A program made the position numbers and the translations under genes. Source: Tiliqua scincoides (lineage: Eukaryota > Chordata > Lepidosauria > Squamata > Scincidae). Taken from it: a stretch of 64,000 nt of DNA. The stretch is from positions 101,455,412 to 101,519,411 of the forward strand of contig NC_089823.1 in assembly GCF_035046505.1 (NCBI RefSeq), read 5' to 3'. The first letter of the stretch is position 1. Each line of letters begins with the position of its first letter. The notes beneath the pieces are model-generated. The model was not told the DNA's origin. It ran no database searches and saw only the letters and a program-made list of their open reading frames with translations. Below are positions 11,356 through 21,714 of the stretch, piece after piece.

Positions 11356-12235
11356 TTGTATTGGCAACCTTCAGTCTCGAAAGACTATGGTATCGCGCTC
11401 TGAAAGGTGGTTCTGGCACAGTGTCTAGTGTGGCTGAAAAGGCCAATCCGGGAGTGACAATCCCTTCCACACCGGGAGCAAGTGCAGTCTGTCCCTGGTC
11501 TGTCTCCCTGGCTATGGGCCTTCCTTCTTTGCCTCTTAGCCTCAGACTGTTGGCAAAGTGTCTCTTCAAACTGGGAAAGGCCATGCTGCACAGCCTGCCT
11601 CCAAGCGGGCCGCTCAGAGGCCAGGGTTTCCCACTTGTTGAGGTCCATCCCTAAGGCCTTCAGATCCCTCTTGCAGATGTCCTTGTATCGCAGCTGTGGT
11701 CTACCTGTAGGGCGCTTTCCTTGCACGAGTTCTCCATAGAGGAGATCCTTTGGGATCCGGCCATCATCCATTCTCACGACATGACCAAGCCAACGCAGGC
11801 GTCTCTGTTTCAGCAGTGAATACATGCTAGGGATTCCAGCACGTTCCAGGACTGTGTTGTTTGGAACTTTGTCCTGCCAGGTGATGCCGAGGATGCGTCG
11901 GAGGCAGCGCATGTGGAATGCGTTCAGTTTCCTCTCCTGTTGTGAGCGAAGAGTCCATGACTCACTGCAGTACAGAAGTGTACTCAGGACACAAGCTCTG
12001 TAGACCTGGATCTTGGTATGTTCCGTCAGCTTCTTGTTGGACCAGACTCTCTTTGTGAGTCTGGAAAACGTGGTAGCTGCTTTACCGATGCGCTTGTTTA
12101 GCTCGGTATCGAGAGAATGAGTGTCGGAGATCGTTGAGCCAAGGTACACAAAGTCATGGACAACCTCCAGTTCATGCTCAGAGATTGTAATGCAGGTAAG
12201 AACTCTTATATACTCTGTAATGCAGGTAAGAACTC
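11356..12235 (-). mobile_element. RTE-like LINE, 5'-truncated, with 11-bp duplications
   Basis: A non-LTR retrotransposon 3' part read on the minus strand. The frame, closing with a stop at 11385-11387, encodes the region after the reverse transcriptase catalytic motifs. Landmarks are VYLGSTISDTHS, LLYCSESWTLRSQ, RRLRWLGHVVRMDDGR, GKRPTGRPQLRYKD and a C-terminal zinc-finger-like CSRCGRDCHSRIGLFSHTRH. Only about 30 nt separate the stop from the 3' end, which finishes in CAATACAATA; such a short 3'UTR is typical of RTE LINEs. TTATAAGAGTA occurs at 11345-11355 and 12236-12246. The frame stays open for about 265 codons of LINE sequence, so the insertion is fairly young. Clade assignment is tentative. 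Confidence 0.8.
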
Positions 12236-12361
12236 TTATAAGAGTAAGAACATGCATAAAAGTATCACTTTAATGTAACAGAGAAGAGAAAAATCTGGTG
12301 CTGCAGTCATTACACAGCCCCTTTTCTAGATAGTTTTGTTGTCCAGTGTAATGATGTAGGG

Positions 12362-12815
12362 CAGGGGTCTCCAAACTTTTGGCCAGAGGGCCGCATGAAA
12401 TATCTGGTGCAGTGCTGAGGGCCGGAAAAAAATTTAAATATAAAATTTAAATAAATAAATTAGTGATCTTAGATGAATTAATAAATGAATGAGGGCCCAA
12501 TCCTATCCAATTTTCCAGCACCGGTGCAGCTGCAATGCAGCCCCAAGGTAAGGGAACAAATGTTCCCATATCTTAAGAGGCCACTGTGACTGCTCCCCAT
12601 GACAAGATGCAGTGCATGCCCCACTGGCACTGGCAAATTGGATATGAGTGGGCTCATTCACTCAGCCTCTCCTCCAGATGCAATCAGAGCACAGCTCTGG
12701 TCATGTTTAGGCGAATGGGCCAGAGGCTTTCAGGAGACAAAAGGCTGGCCGCGGGGTGGATAGAGGCTTGCTGTGGGCCGCATTTGGCCCCTGGGCCGGG
12801 GTTTGGAGACCCCTG
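12362..12815. mobile_element. Non-autonomous hAT element with nested foldback
   Basis: The terminal inverted repeats are CAGGGGTCTCCAAAC and GTTTGGAGACCCCTG. Flanks ATGTAGGG (12354-12361) and GTGTAGGG (12816-12823) match 7 of 8, as expected for a hAT duplication. A foldback element (12493-12655) sits inside. No transposase frame. Same family as 22713-23154 and 39701-40144. Confidence 0.85.
12493..12655. mobile_element. Foldback element nested in the hAT copy
   Basis: It runs from GGGCCCAATCCTATCCAA to GAGTGGGCTC and carries the CCCCAAGGTAAGGGAACAAA block. It lies wholly within the hAT termini, so it is younger than that insertion. Confidence 0.75.
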
Positions 12816-12823
12816 GTGTAGGG

Positions 12824-13850
12824 CATGCTCCTACAAACCATTAAAAAATAAAACCAAATAAAGTTTAAAAAATAGTGTAGATGGCCTGCATCTCAGAGCA
12901 AACTAGATACAATTGAGGGACAATGTATCTCCCACCATTTGGTTTTTCAATGTTATTGTAAACAGACTTAGGTGAATGACAGTGCAGTCCTAACTTGTGC
13001 CTCTGCTGGCACAGCAGTCCCTGCACCAGCTGAAGGTGTTGCAAATGTGCTGTCAAATATGCTCATTACACTGTGAGTAGGCAGCACCAGTGAGGAGACC
13101 CACGCTGCCCTACCAGCACTATATCCAGAAGCCCAGCTGTATACCACCAAGCAGCGCAAGGGTTGGGAGAAGATAGCAGGAGGGCAGTTTGGAGGTGGGG
13201 AGGAGCTGTTTCTGGCTGGAAGAGGGTGAAACGGAGGTGGGTTGGGCCTGAGAGGGAACAGGATTTATAGAGGTCTCTCTGTATAACTACCAAAAAAGAA
13301 AATAAATAAAATGGCTACAGTCAAGCCTACAGTTAAGTATTTAAGTGTCATTTATTTGAGTGAGAGAGTTATAGCCCAGTCATATCTGCTGGGCTCCATT
13401 GGCAGAATGGGCATTCCACCAGTGGAGCCAGCAGGATACAGGTGGAAGTTGTACAATGGTATTGCGCGCAATGGTATTGCAGGCACTGGCACCACCAGTG
13501 AGTACAACAAGGTCACCAATGCAGTTGCTGGTGGCTGTGCGCACAAAGTGGCAGCAATGTCTCTGTCCACCAGTGCAAGGTGAGTCAGCAGTGGAGGCAG
13601 ATGGTGGGAAGGATGGGGGTGTTTCTGGGCAAGAAAAGGGAAGAACTACAGGCAGAGTAGGCAGGAGTGGGTAAATCTGGCAGCAATGGTGCATGGCTGG
13701 ATCTTATCCCCTCAGTTTCAAACCTCCTCACCCCTTTCCTTGAATATACACCACTAAAATAGGTGGCATATGTCTATGGAGACCCATTGCTGCTCAGGGA
13801 GCCTACCAGGCGTAAGTTGAAAATATTTTTTTATTGCAGGGTGTCCAAGT
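12824..13850. repeat. Intergenic, GC-richer repeat-like blocks
   Basis: About 12980-13270 and 13374-13700 are GC-rich blocks with many CCAGTGCAAG- and GGAGGTGGG-like words that resemble each other and the tract near 35840-36060. They are probably old interspersed elements, family unknown. No supported gene; open frames here overlap on both strands. Confidence 0.4.
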
Positions 13851-13854
13851 GCTC

Positions 13855-14085
13855 CCCCCATTTATTTTTCACATTTTTATACTGCTCTTCCTCCAAAAAG
13901 CTCAGGGGGCATACACAGCTGCTCCCCTCTTTCTGTCCTCACAACAACCCTATGGGGTAGGTGAGGCTGAAAGAGACTAGCCCAAGGTCACCCAGGAAGC
14001 TTCATGGCTGAGGGGGGATTTGAACCTGGAACTTCCAGGACTAATTCCACCTCCCAAACCACTACACCACCCTGACTCTCTGTAG
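13855..14085 (-). repeat. CORE-SINE/MIR-like element
   Basis: Blocks CCCAAGGTCACCCAGGAAGC, GGGGATTTGAACCTGG and ACCACTACACCACCCTG read as the reverse complement of a tRNA-derived SINE head. It is better preserved than the copy near 6285. Confidence 0.7.
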
Positions 14086-15429
14086 GATGCAGCACACACA
14101 AGTACATGCTTAACTCCCCCATTGAAAGCAATGGCACTAAAAAGTACTTAATTTTTTAAAGGTTATGCTTTGTCTTCAGGTGGTTCTTATTTTTAACTCT
14201 TACACAGAAGTGTCTACACCCCATCTACACTCTCATTTTCAAGCAAGCTAAGAATCGTAAAGAGTAATTCAGATACTTGGTAGTAGTTTAATACACAGTG
14301 ACTTTACTGAGCCATCATTCAAGCATCTCATAAGTGCAGGCTAAGGCCATGCACTAAGGCCTTTGCACGTCTATAGAATTACCTAGGCCTTTTTAATTCT
14401 TGGTCAAGACTTATCTCTGCTGCTTTCCAAACGTTGACAGTAGCCTTTTACAGTGGGAAAAGGATGAAGACCACTGTTGACCTTGGACTCAAGATGGTGT
14501 ATTGGGTCAACATTTCCTCAATTGCTGCTTTGATTTCTGTTGCCTGTTTTTTCCATCTAACATCTAGGCATGGCACAAAGGTGGGGGGGGCCTTTCAAGG
14601 GTCTTAGTCTTGATGGGGTTTCAAGCGATTTCTGTTGCATATCTCCTATAGGAGTGAATTGTAGCTTCTCCAAGGAGTTGCATTCCCCCCCCCCCCCCAT
14701 CCTGACTATTTTGTTGGGTTTGATGCCTTAAAAATCTATTGTTCTTAAAAATAGGCTCTGGCTGAGTTAGCATTTTACTGTTGCAAAAAAAAAAAATCTT
14801 GTTTCTAAAATCTTGTTTCTCAGTTTCATTAACACATCCTGCTGTTAATTGCGACTATTTTACCTAAAGTGGCCACTCACTCCTCCAGCATGTTCAGCTG
14901 CAGCTTTTTACGCCTTATTCCACTAATAGCAAATCTTACACAAGTGTGATTCCACTTCTCTGCTGCCAGGGCTCCTTCCTCTTGTACTAGGTGAGTGACA
15001 GGCTGAAATGCAACCGGTGTACCCTTTCTGACCACTCCTTTTCCCTGCAGCCTCCTGAAGTTCCAGTTCTAGAACGTCCATGTGGCCTGCAGCCATTCAA
15101 GGGCTGGAGCTCTGATACAAGGGACAGATCTCCTTCTGAGATGCCAGCAGCAGCGTGAAATCAAACAGGTGGCGCCTTTCCCAGCAGGGTGACCCTGACC
15201 CAAGGAAGAATCTTGAACCTTTTCTTCCTTGGCCACTGCTCCTGCTGCTGCCTACTGTGGTGCCGAAAGGGAGTATGGGACTACTCCAGAGTAACAGCGT
15301 GAGTGCAATGGGGGTGTATTTTCTGCGAGGGAACCTGCTTTTTCTGGGAATGCCAAACTGCCTCACACAGAAAGATACCACAGATTGCAGCAGCACGTGG
15401 TTAAAGAGTCTTCCTCTGCACAAGTTTTA
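14086..15429. other. Intergenic, nothing recognised
   Basis: It contains a poly-C run at about 14687 and an A-run at about 14785. The tract 14900-15420 has overlapping short frames on both strands with no family resemblance. Confidence 0.5.
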
Positions 15430-15519
15430 GGCTACAATCCTATCTGCATTTTCCTGAGAGTAAGCCCCATTGACTATAATGGGACTTAGTTCTGAGTAGA
15501 CATGCATAGGATTGCACTA
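15430..15519. mobile_element. 90-bp foldback element with TTA duplication
   Basis: The ends are GGCTACAATCC and GGATTGCACTA. TTA occurs at 15427-15429 and 15520-15522. The interior is a hairpin of GTAAGCCCCATTGAC against TATAATGGGACTTAG. Confidence 0.75.
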
Positions 15520-15941
15520 TTAAGCACTATTTTAACAACTTTGAGGCTCAAACACTGCTCCCCATGTGACTTCGTTGTTTAAGGGAAATCCAGGTGTGGG
15601 GAGGGGGGTTGCAAAGTTGATCAGCGAGGGGAGGGGGGATGGACTAGGTTTACGATCAAAATCACATCCTCCCCAGCTCTGCTTTGGGGAAGATCTTTTG
15701 GGGAAGACACCCATGGAGGTATTCTTATCCCCCTCCCCCTAGGAAGGCAACTGGGTGGGTGATTTTAATCCCAGAAACCTTTTCCTGTGGGAAAAGGTTA
15801 ATCGCTCTACCCCAGGTAGCCAGCGATCAATTTTGCAAGCCACCCCGTAGGCTGAGTCTGCGGGAGACTGATCACTCTCTTCCCGCTTCAAGAATAAGCT
15901 GGGGCTGATTTTTGTATCACCGCTCAGTTAGATGCTTCTTA

Positions 15942-16035
15942 GGCTGCAATTCTTCACCCACTTACCTATCTAAGAGTAAGCCTCACTGAACACAGTGGAA
16001 CTGATTTCTGCGTCAAGATGCCTAGGACTGTCACT
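15942..16035. repeat. ~90-bp foldback element
   Basis: Starts GGCTGCAATTC after TTA and contains AGAGTAAGCCTCACTGA. The right end is decayed. It is followed by a short local duplication of TTGGCATACACAGGCT at about 16038 and 16085. Confidence 0.65.
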
Positions 16036-16149
16036 CTTGGCATACACAGGCTGTATGTTACAGGCATACACATGTCACTCTTATTTGGCATACACAGGCT
16101 ATGGCTGCAAGTACAAAGCTGTAAGTACAGTACAGGTCACTGCTGATGG

Positions 16150-16466
16150 AGCTCACAGAGGAATGAGAAGTGTGTGAGAAGTGGTGACAAGAGACAGATA
16201 AAATCTTGAGAACCTGCCAAGCAAGCTATGATCTACAGCTGCCTGTGAAGGCTCGGAAGGTGGAAGCATGCAGCCAGGATGAAGACCGCACCCTGAAAGG
16301 GAGACATCTGGAGAAACTGAGGGTTCTATACATTGATATAGAACAATAATTGTAAAAACTTTGCCACAAACCCCACTTGAAAACTTTTTCAAATGGGGTT
16401 TATGAGCAGCCTGCCAATGTAAAATGCCTTGTGTCTTGAGAAATCTTGAGAAAGAGAGTATAAAGG
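16150..16466 (+). repeat. Diverged SINE with Sauria-like 3' half
   Basis: The 3' half (ATTGTAAAAACTTTGCC, then GCCTGCCAATGTAAAATGCC and AGTATAAAGGCA) parallels the tail of the SINE at 38170-38520. The head is too diverged to identify a tRNA promoter. Confidence 0.45.
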
Positions 16467-18725
16467 CACTAGTGTACCTGGGGGGGGGCAGATGGGACAA
16501 ATGCCCCGAGCACTGACCCTCTAGGAGCGCCTCGGGGCCCCGCCCCCGCCCCCAGGAGAAGCGCCCAGGAGCACTGCGGAGAGGCAGCTTGCTGCCTCTG
16601 TCAGCACCTGGGCGCCGACTGAGTCGCCGCTCCCCTCTTCCTTGAAAGGAGGATGGGAGATAGGCGCCCTAGAGAGGCACTGACGCTCTAAGGCGTCCAT
16701 CTCGTCTCCTCTTATAAATGAGGAGGGGGAGCAGCCCAGTCGGCTTCCCGCTGCCTCCCAGGACCACTCCTGGGTGCCCCTGCTCCGGCTCAGAGGGCGT
16801 CCCAGAGCGGAAGTGGCACACACCACCTCTGAAGGTGGAGGGGACTTGTGCCGCTTCCCGGCCTGGGTCGCCCCTGCTCCACTTTGGAGGGTGTCCTGTC
16901 CGACTTCGGAGGAGATGCATGCCACTTCCCGAAGCAGCCCCAGACCGCTGTCATGGAGACCCCTGTGGTGCGGAAGGCTCTGTGGGGGCATTGGCTGCCT
17001 CCTCTGTTCCCCCTTGTTTTCAAAGGGGGAACAGTGAACATAAGAACAGCCCCACTGGATCAGGCCATAGGCCCATCTACTCCAGCTTCCTGTATCTCAC
17101 AGCGGCCCACCAAATGCCCCAGGGAGCACACCAGATAACAAGAGACCTCATCCTGGTGCCCTCCCTTGCATCTGGCCTTCTGACATAGCCCATTCCTAAA
17201 ATCAGGAGGTTGCACATACACATCATGGCTTGTACCCTGTAATGAATTTTTCCTCCAGAAACTTGTCCAATCCCCTTTTAAAGGCGTCTAGGCCAGATGC
17301 CATCACCACATCCTGTGGCAAGGAGTTCCACAGACCAACCACACGCTGAGTAAATAAATATTTTCTCTTGTCTGTTCTAACTCTCCCAACACTCAATTTT
17401 AGTGGATGTCCTCTGGTTCTGGTGTTATGTGAGAGTGTAAAGAGCATCTCCCTATCCACTCTGTCCATCCCCTGCATAATTTTGTATGTCTCAATCATGT
17501 CCCCCCTGAGGCGCCTCTTTTCTAGGCTGAAGAGGCCCAAACGCCGTAGCCTTTCCTCATAAGGAAAGTGCCCCACCCCCGTAATCATCTTAGTCGCTCT
17601 CTTTTGCACCTTTTCCATTTCCATTATGTCTTTTTTGAGATGTGGCGACCAGAACTGGACACAATACTCCAGGTGTGGCCTTACCATAGATTTGTACAAT
17701 GGCATTATAATATTAGCCGTTTTGTTCTCAATACCTTTTCTAATGATCCCAAGCATAGAATTGGCCTTCTTCACTGCCGCTGCACATTGGGTCGACACTT
17801 TCATCGACCTGTCCACCACCACCCCAAGATCTCTCTCCTGATCTGTCACAGACAGCTCAGAACCCATCAGCCTATATCTAAAGTTTTGATTTTTTGCCCC
17901 AATGTGCATGACGTTACACTTACTGACATTGAAACGCATCTGCCATTTTGTTGCCCATTCTGCCAGTCTGGAGAGATCCTTCTGGAGCTCCTCACAATCA
18001 CTTCTGGTCTTCACCACTTGGAAAAGTTTGGTGTTGTTTGCAAACTTTACCACCTCACTGCTCAACCCTGTCTCCAGGTCATTTATGAAGAGGTTGAAAA
18101 GCACCAGTCCCAGGACAGATCCTTGGGGCACACCACTTTTCACCTCTCTCCACTGTGAAAATTGCCCATTGACACCCACTCTCTGCTTCCTGGCCTCCAA
18201 CCAGTTCTCAATCCATGAGAGGACCTGTCCTCTAATTCCCTGACTGTGGAGTTTTTTCAGTTTCCTTTGGTGAGGGACCGTGTCGAATGCCTTCTGAAAG
18301 TCCAGATATATAATGTCCATGGGTTCTCCCGCATCCACATGCCTGTTGACCTTTTCAAAGAATTCTATAAGGTTCGTGAGGCAAGACTTACCCTTACAGA
18401 AGCCATGCTGATTCTCCCTCAGCAAGGCCTGTTCATCTATGTGTTTTGAGATCCTATCTTTGATGAGGCATTCCACCATCTTACCCGGTATAGATGTTAG
18501 GCTGACCGGCCTATAGTTTCCCCGGGTCCCCCCTCTGTGGAGTGGAGTGGAAGTTCATGAGGAGTGGAATGGAGGCAACTACACGGAAGTAATTGCGGTG
18601 TCACTGCAATTACTTCTGGGTCAGGTGTGCGGGGGGGGCTGGGCAGAGAAGGGGGTGAAACAGGGTGTGGGGGGGCAGACCCCTAGGGGTTGCCCCAGGC
18701 GTGGGGACCCCCAGGAACACCACTG
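16467..18725. mobile_element. GC-rich non-autonomous DNA element split by CR1
   Basis: The left end CACTAGTGTACCTGGG and the inverse of the right end (CAGTGGTGTTCCTGGG) match at 13 of 16 positions. The right end lies at about 18706-18725. The outer parts are 16467-17035 and about 18538-18725, and the CR1 lies between. A similar start, CCAGTGGCGTAGG, occurs at 29935, so this is a repeated family. Superfamily unknown. Confidence 0.6.
17036..18537 (-). mobile_element. CR1 LINE, 5'-truncated, long open RT frame
   Basis: Minus-strand CR1. The frame is open from about 18537 to 17223. It encodes NYRPVSLTSIPGKMVECL, then DIIYLDFQKAFDTVPH (motif A), SGVPQGSVLGLVLFNL (motif B) and KFANNTKLF where CR1 normally has FADDT. 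Post-RT landmarks are YKSMVRPHLEYCVQFW and VVGLWNSLPQDVV. The 3'UTR follows, ending in repeated ATTCTTATG-like words (plus strand GAACATAAGAAC at 17036), the CR1 hallmark. Both catalytic Asp codons are Asn (AAC AAC at 18033-18038), so this copy cannot be an active polymerase. It interrupts an older DNA element. No target duplication is apparent. Confidence 0.92.
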
Positions 18726-18728
18726 CAT

Positions 18729-18975
18729 TAAAGCTGCAATCCTAACCACACTTTCTTGAGAGTAAGCCCCATTGAACAAAAGAGGACTTACTTCTGAGTA
18801 GACCTAACTAACTAACTGCTCACTATCCTACGCATGCCTACTCAGACGTCTCATTAGAGTCAGCGGGGCTTCCTGCCAGGAAAGTGTGGGTAGGACTGGA
18901 TTATAAGGCTGCCATCCTGTCCACACTTTCCTGGGAAGAAGCCCCATTGCCTGTAACAGGACTGACTGAGTTCGT
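18729..18975. repeat. Cluster of ~90-bp foldback elements
   Basis: Three partial copies in series carry AGAGTAAGCCCCATTGAAC, GGGGCTTCCTGCCAGGAAAG and CACTTTCCTGGGAAGAAGCC. They abut the CpG island. Confidence 0.6.
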
Positions 18976-18979
18976 GGGT

Positions 18980-19620
18980 GGTCTGTTCCCGCCCTCTGTG
19001 GACAGACTGGACAGTTCAGCGCCTCCGCCCTCTGCTGGTTCGAGGGAAGTCTCCTCACAGACCGCCAGAGAAGCGGCCAACGGAGTGCCTGCGGCCAGCA
19101 CGGTCTGCTCTGCCACCGCCCTGCTGGTCTGCGGGGGACGCCGGGCGTGACCGACTTCACTCATGCGCGGGAGGCAGGAACAAAAATGGCGCCGAGAGCG
19201 CCGAGGAAGCCTTGTCGCTGGCCAATGGAAAGGGCGTTCCGGGCTCTGAGGCGGCGCTTTGTGGCCTCCGCCTCCTCAGGCTCCGAAGGGCAAAGTCCGG
19301 AAGCGACTGAGCGGAGGAGGTGTGATTGACAGCGTTCGAGTGAGGCAGACAAGCTGGCGGGTGAGCTTTGTGGACGGGACCGCGCGCCCCTCGCCGCCTC
19401 TGACGGGACGGTTACGTGCGCGCGCACGAGAGAGGCTCGAGCGGGCGCTTTAACGCGCCAGGCTTTAACTTTATGTTTCAAAAAACGTCACGTGGCGGCT
19501 GCCGCTTTAACACTCCAGGCTTGGTTTAAAAGCATCACGTGGTGGTGGGGAGGGCAACGAACTGTCGCGTGCCGCCGCTAGTCAAGGTCACGTGACAGTG
19601 GGAGAAGGGCCCCTCCTAAG
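18980..19620 (+). promoter_or_regulatory. CpG island, probable GGACT promoter
   Basis: A sharp local rise in CpG density. Motifs visible are AAAATGGCGCC (19183-19193, YY1-like), CCAAT (19222-19226), a CATGCGCG NRF1-like half site near 19163, and three CACGTG E-boxes at 19489-19494, 19536-19541 and 19589-19594; the last lies within GTCACGTGAC. No other CpG island lies between TMTC4 and GGACT. Assignment to GGACT is by position and strand, about 14 kb upstream of its coding exon. A bidirectional or lncRNA promoter is possible. Confidence 0.65.
19195..19360 (+). other. GGACT: Candidate non-coding first exon of GGACT
   Basis: Within the CpG island, CTGGCGG|gtgagc at 19361 is a good plus-strand donor and the upstream sequence is promoter-like. 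The 5' limit is a guess. Splicing to 33509 would remove a 14.1-kb intron. Transcript data would settle it. Confidence 0.35.
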
Positions 19621-19820
19621 AGCTTGCCAGGTTCATGAGGAGCTCTGGGAACGGGGATTCCTCCCTGGTGACCTGCAGGTGCTCATAGGATCTTCCCATA
19701 GTAAACCACGCTCAGCTGGCCACACTGGTGGCTTCTCACCTGTAGATGAAGAGTGCTGGAGTGGAGTTGCTCAGGGCACAAACCAAAATGAAGCCCTTTT
19801 GGTTTTCAGTGGGAGAGACT

Positions 19821-20246
19821 CAGCTCAATCCTATGCACGTCTACTCAGAAGTAAGCCTCATGATGGTCAATGGGGCTCACTCCTGGGAAAGTGTGGATAG
19901 GATTACTGCCTGACAGCCCAATCCTATCCACACTTTCCCCATTGACTGTAATGGGATTTCTGAGTAGACATGGATAGGATTGGGCTCTGTGTCTGCAATC
20001 CTGTGCACACTTTCCTGGGAGTAAGTCCCATTGGCTATAATGGGAGTGACTTCTGAGTAGACATGCATAGGATTGGGCTGCCAGGGCCCAATCCTTTCCA
20101 ACTTTCCAGTGCTGATGCAGCAGTTCCTATGGGACAGGCACTACATCCTGTGGTGGGGAGATGCCTCCTCAAGGTATGGGAGTTCCCTTACCTCAGGGCT
20201 GCCTTGTGGCTGCACCAGTGTTGGAAAGTTGGATAGGATCGGGCCC
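19821..20246. repeat. Head-to-tail array of four foldback elements
   Basis: Copies at 19821-19910, 19914-19987 and 19991-20080 (90-bp class) are followed by a 163-bp copy at 20084-20246 (GGGCCCAATCC to GGATCGGGCCC). Spacers are only 3 bases, suggesting insertion into one another's termini or local duplication. Confidence 0.7.
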
Positions 20247-21090
20247 ATAAAAGAGCCTAAACTTCCCCAAATGGAATGGGTGAAAGAGCTGGTCTTTGAA
20301 TAAATCATGCTTAAAATTTACTGAGTGTTGTACAAAATGTTTAAAAAACAGGACACTGTACAAAGCCCACCCTAGGCAAGATAGGGAGCGCCTTCTGCGG
20401 TGCAGCAATATTTGGGAAAGTCTTTGCAGTACTCCAAGATGTATACTTCATCTATCTTCTGAAAACAAATTCTGGTTTGTTTGTTGTTTTTTTTTACAAG
20501 CCCACTCCTGCCCCCTCCTGTCATGTTTAGCACTTACGACTACAGTGAAAATGTGATTCAGAAATCAAAAGACGTGTTTCGAAAAACAAAGCGTTTATTT
20601 TCCAAAATCTCTTTTTTAAAAAAAATGGTTTGACAACAAACATAGAGTGGGGAGCTGAAAGATTGTGATGATTGAACATTGGCAGTAATCACTATTTTAT
20701 GGCTCCATCTGTCAGAGTTTAAACTGCTCAGGTTCAGCTCAGGTAGGTGTAACAAAAGCAAACACCTTCTGCTATGAACTGAGAAGGTTTTTGCCTCTGT
20801 TACACCTACCAGCTGCAGCAACAATTGCAACAGAATTTATTGTGGATTTACAGTTCAACGTTATCGTGAGGCGTTTTCTCTGGTATAGTTACCTGTTTAA
20901 CTCATTGTTTCTATCCCTTGAACTTTTCTATGCATATTATACTAATATTCTTTTAGCGATAGTGTATGGCTGTTGTACTGTTTAGGGAAGAGGCTGCAGC
21001 TTGATAGAGGAAGACCCTCATCTGAAATGCTTGAGAACGCCTACCATTCTGTGTAAACAGCAGACTCCTTATACGATTGGTCCATGGAAT
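20247..21090 (+). other. Putative GGACT intron, nothing recognised
   Basis: AT-rich sequence with no repeat I can name. About 20703-20820 contains a weak inverted repeat (CAGCTCAGGTAGGTGTAACA against TTACACCTACCAGCTG). Confidence 0.45.
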
Positions 21091-21190
21091 GTTAGAGGGT
21101 CTTGGTGGTCATCTAGTCCAAACCCCATTCAGCCCCCATTCATTGCAGACAATCCATCTAGTTTCATTTAGTTGGCAGCTGCTCTCCAGT
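21090..21190. repeat. CR1/L3-like short fragment
   Basis: GGTCATCTAGTCCAAACCCC with nearby CATTGCAGACAATCC resembles a recurrent amniote LINE fragment. Too short for a firm family call. Confidence 0.4.
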
Positions 21191-21714
21191 AAGTTTCCCC
21201 ATGGAATTGGCCACCCGCTGTGCTGCTGAGCCTGTTGCTGAGGTCACCGGAGCGGCCAAGGAGCAAACTGCCAGCCAACTGGCTGCCAACTCCACAGTCA
21301 ACACTACATCAGATTCTGTGATTATTTAGACCCTGATACTTCCAAAATAGGCTTCCTGGTTGCTTGGGCAACAAGAATACTAGAGTGGTAGGTGGCCATA
21401 TATGCTCACAAGGCAGGTTCCTGTATAAAGATTTCAACCAGTGCCAGTGCTGAGACTGTAGTTGCAAGATTCAGGACTCTGTCTCTATAACAATTGGGAG
21501 TGATAGTATCCTGAGGAGGCTGACCTGTGGAGAGGAAGAGCAAACATCTCTGAAGCAATGGAGAGGAGCTATCCAGGCCATGTCAGTAGGATCCTTCCAG
21601 GCAGAGAGGGACCCTTTGGCTTTTGGTAGAGTCTGCTTTACTTCAATTTTGAGCTAATTACACAGGCCAATACACATTTTGCTTCCTTAAACGTTATACC
21701 AATTCCTGGGTATG

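Noticed and set aside
11385-12257. A 290-codon minus-strand frame as a host gene
   Set aside because: Its protein is a LINE post-RT region bracketed by target duplications. The first ~25 codons are the junction duplication and flank.
16521-17188. Several overlapping frames over 80 codons on both strands
   Set aside because: They follow from high GC in a repeat. No domain, codon bias or splice context.
17568-18158. A 196-codon plus-strand frame
   Set aside because: Antisense shadow of the CR1 reverse transcriptase frame.
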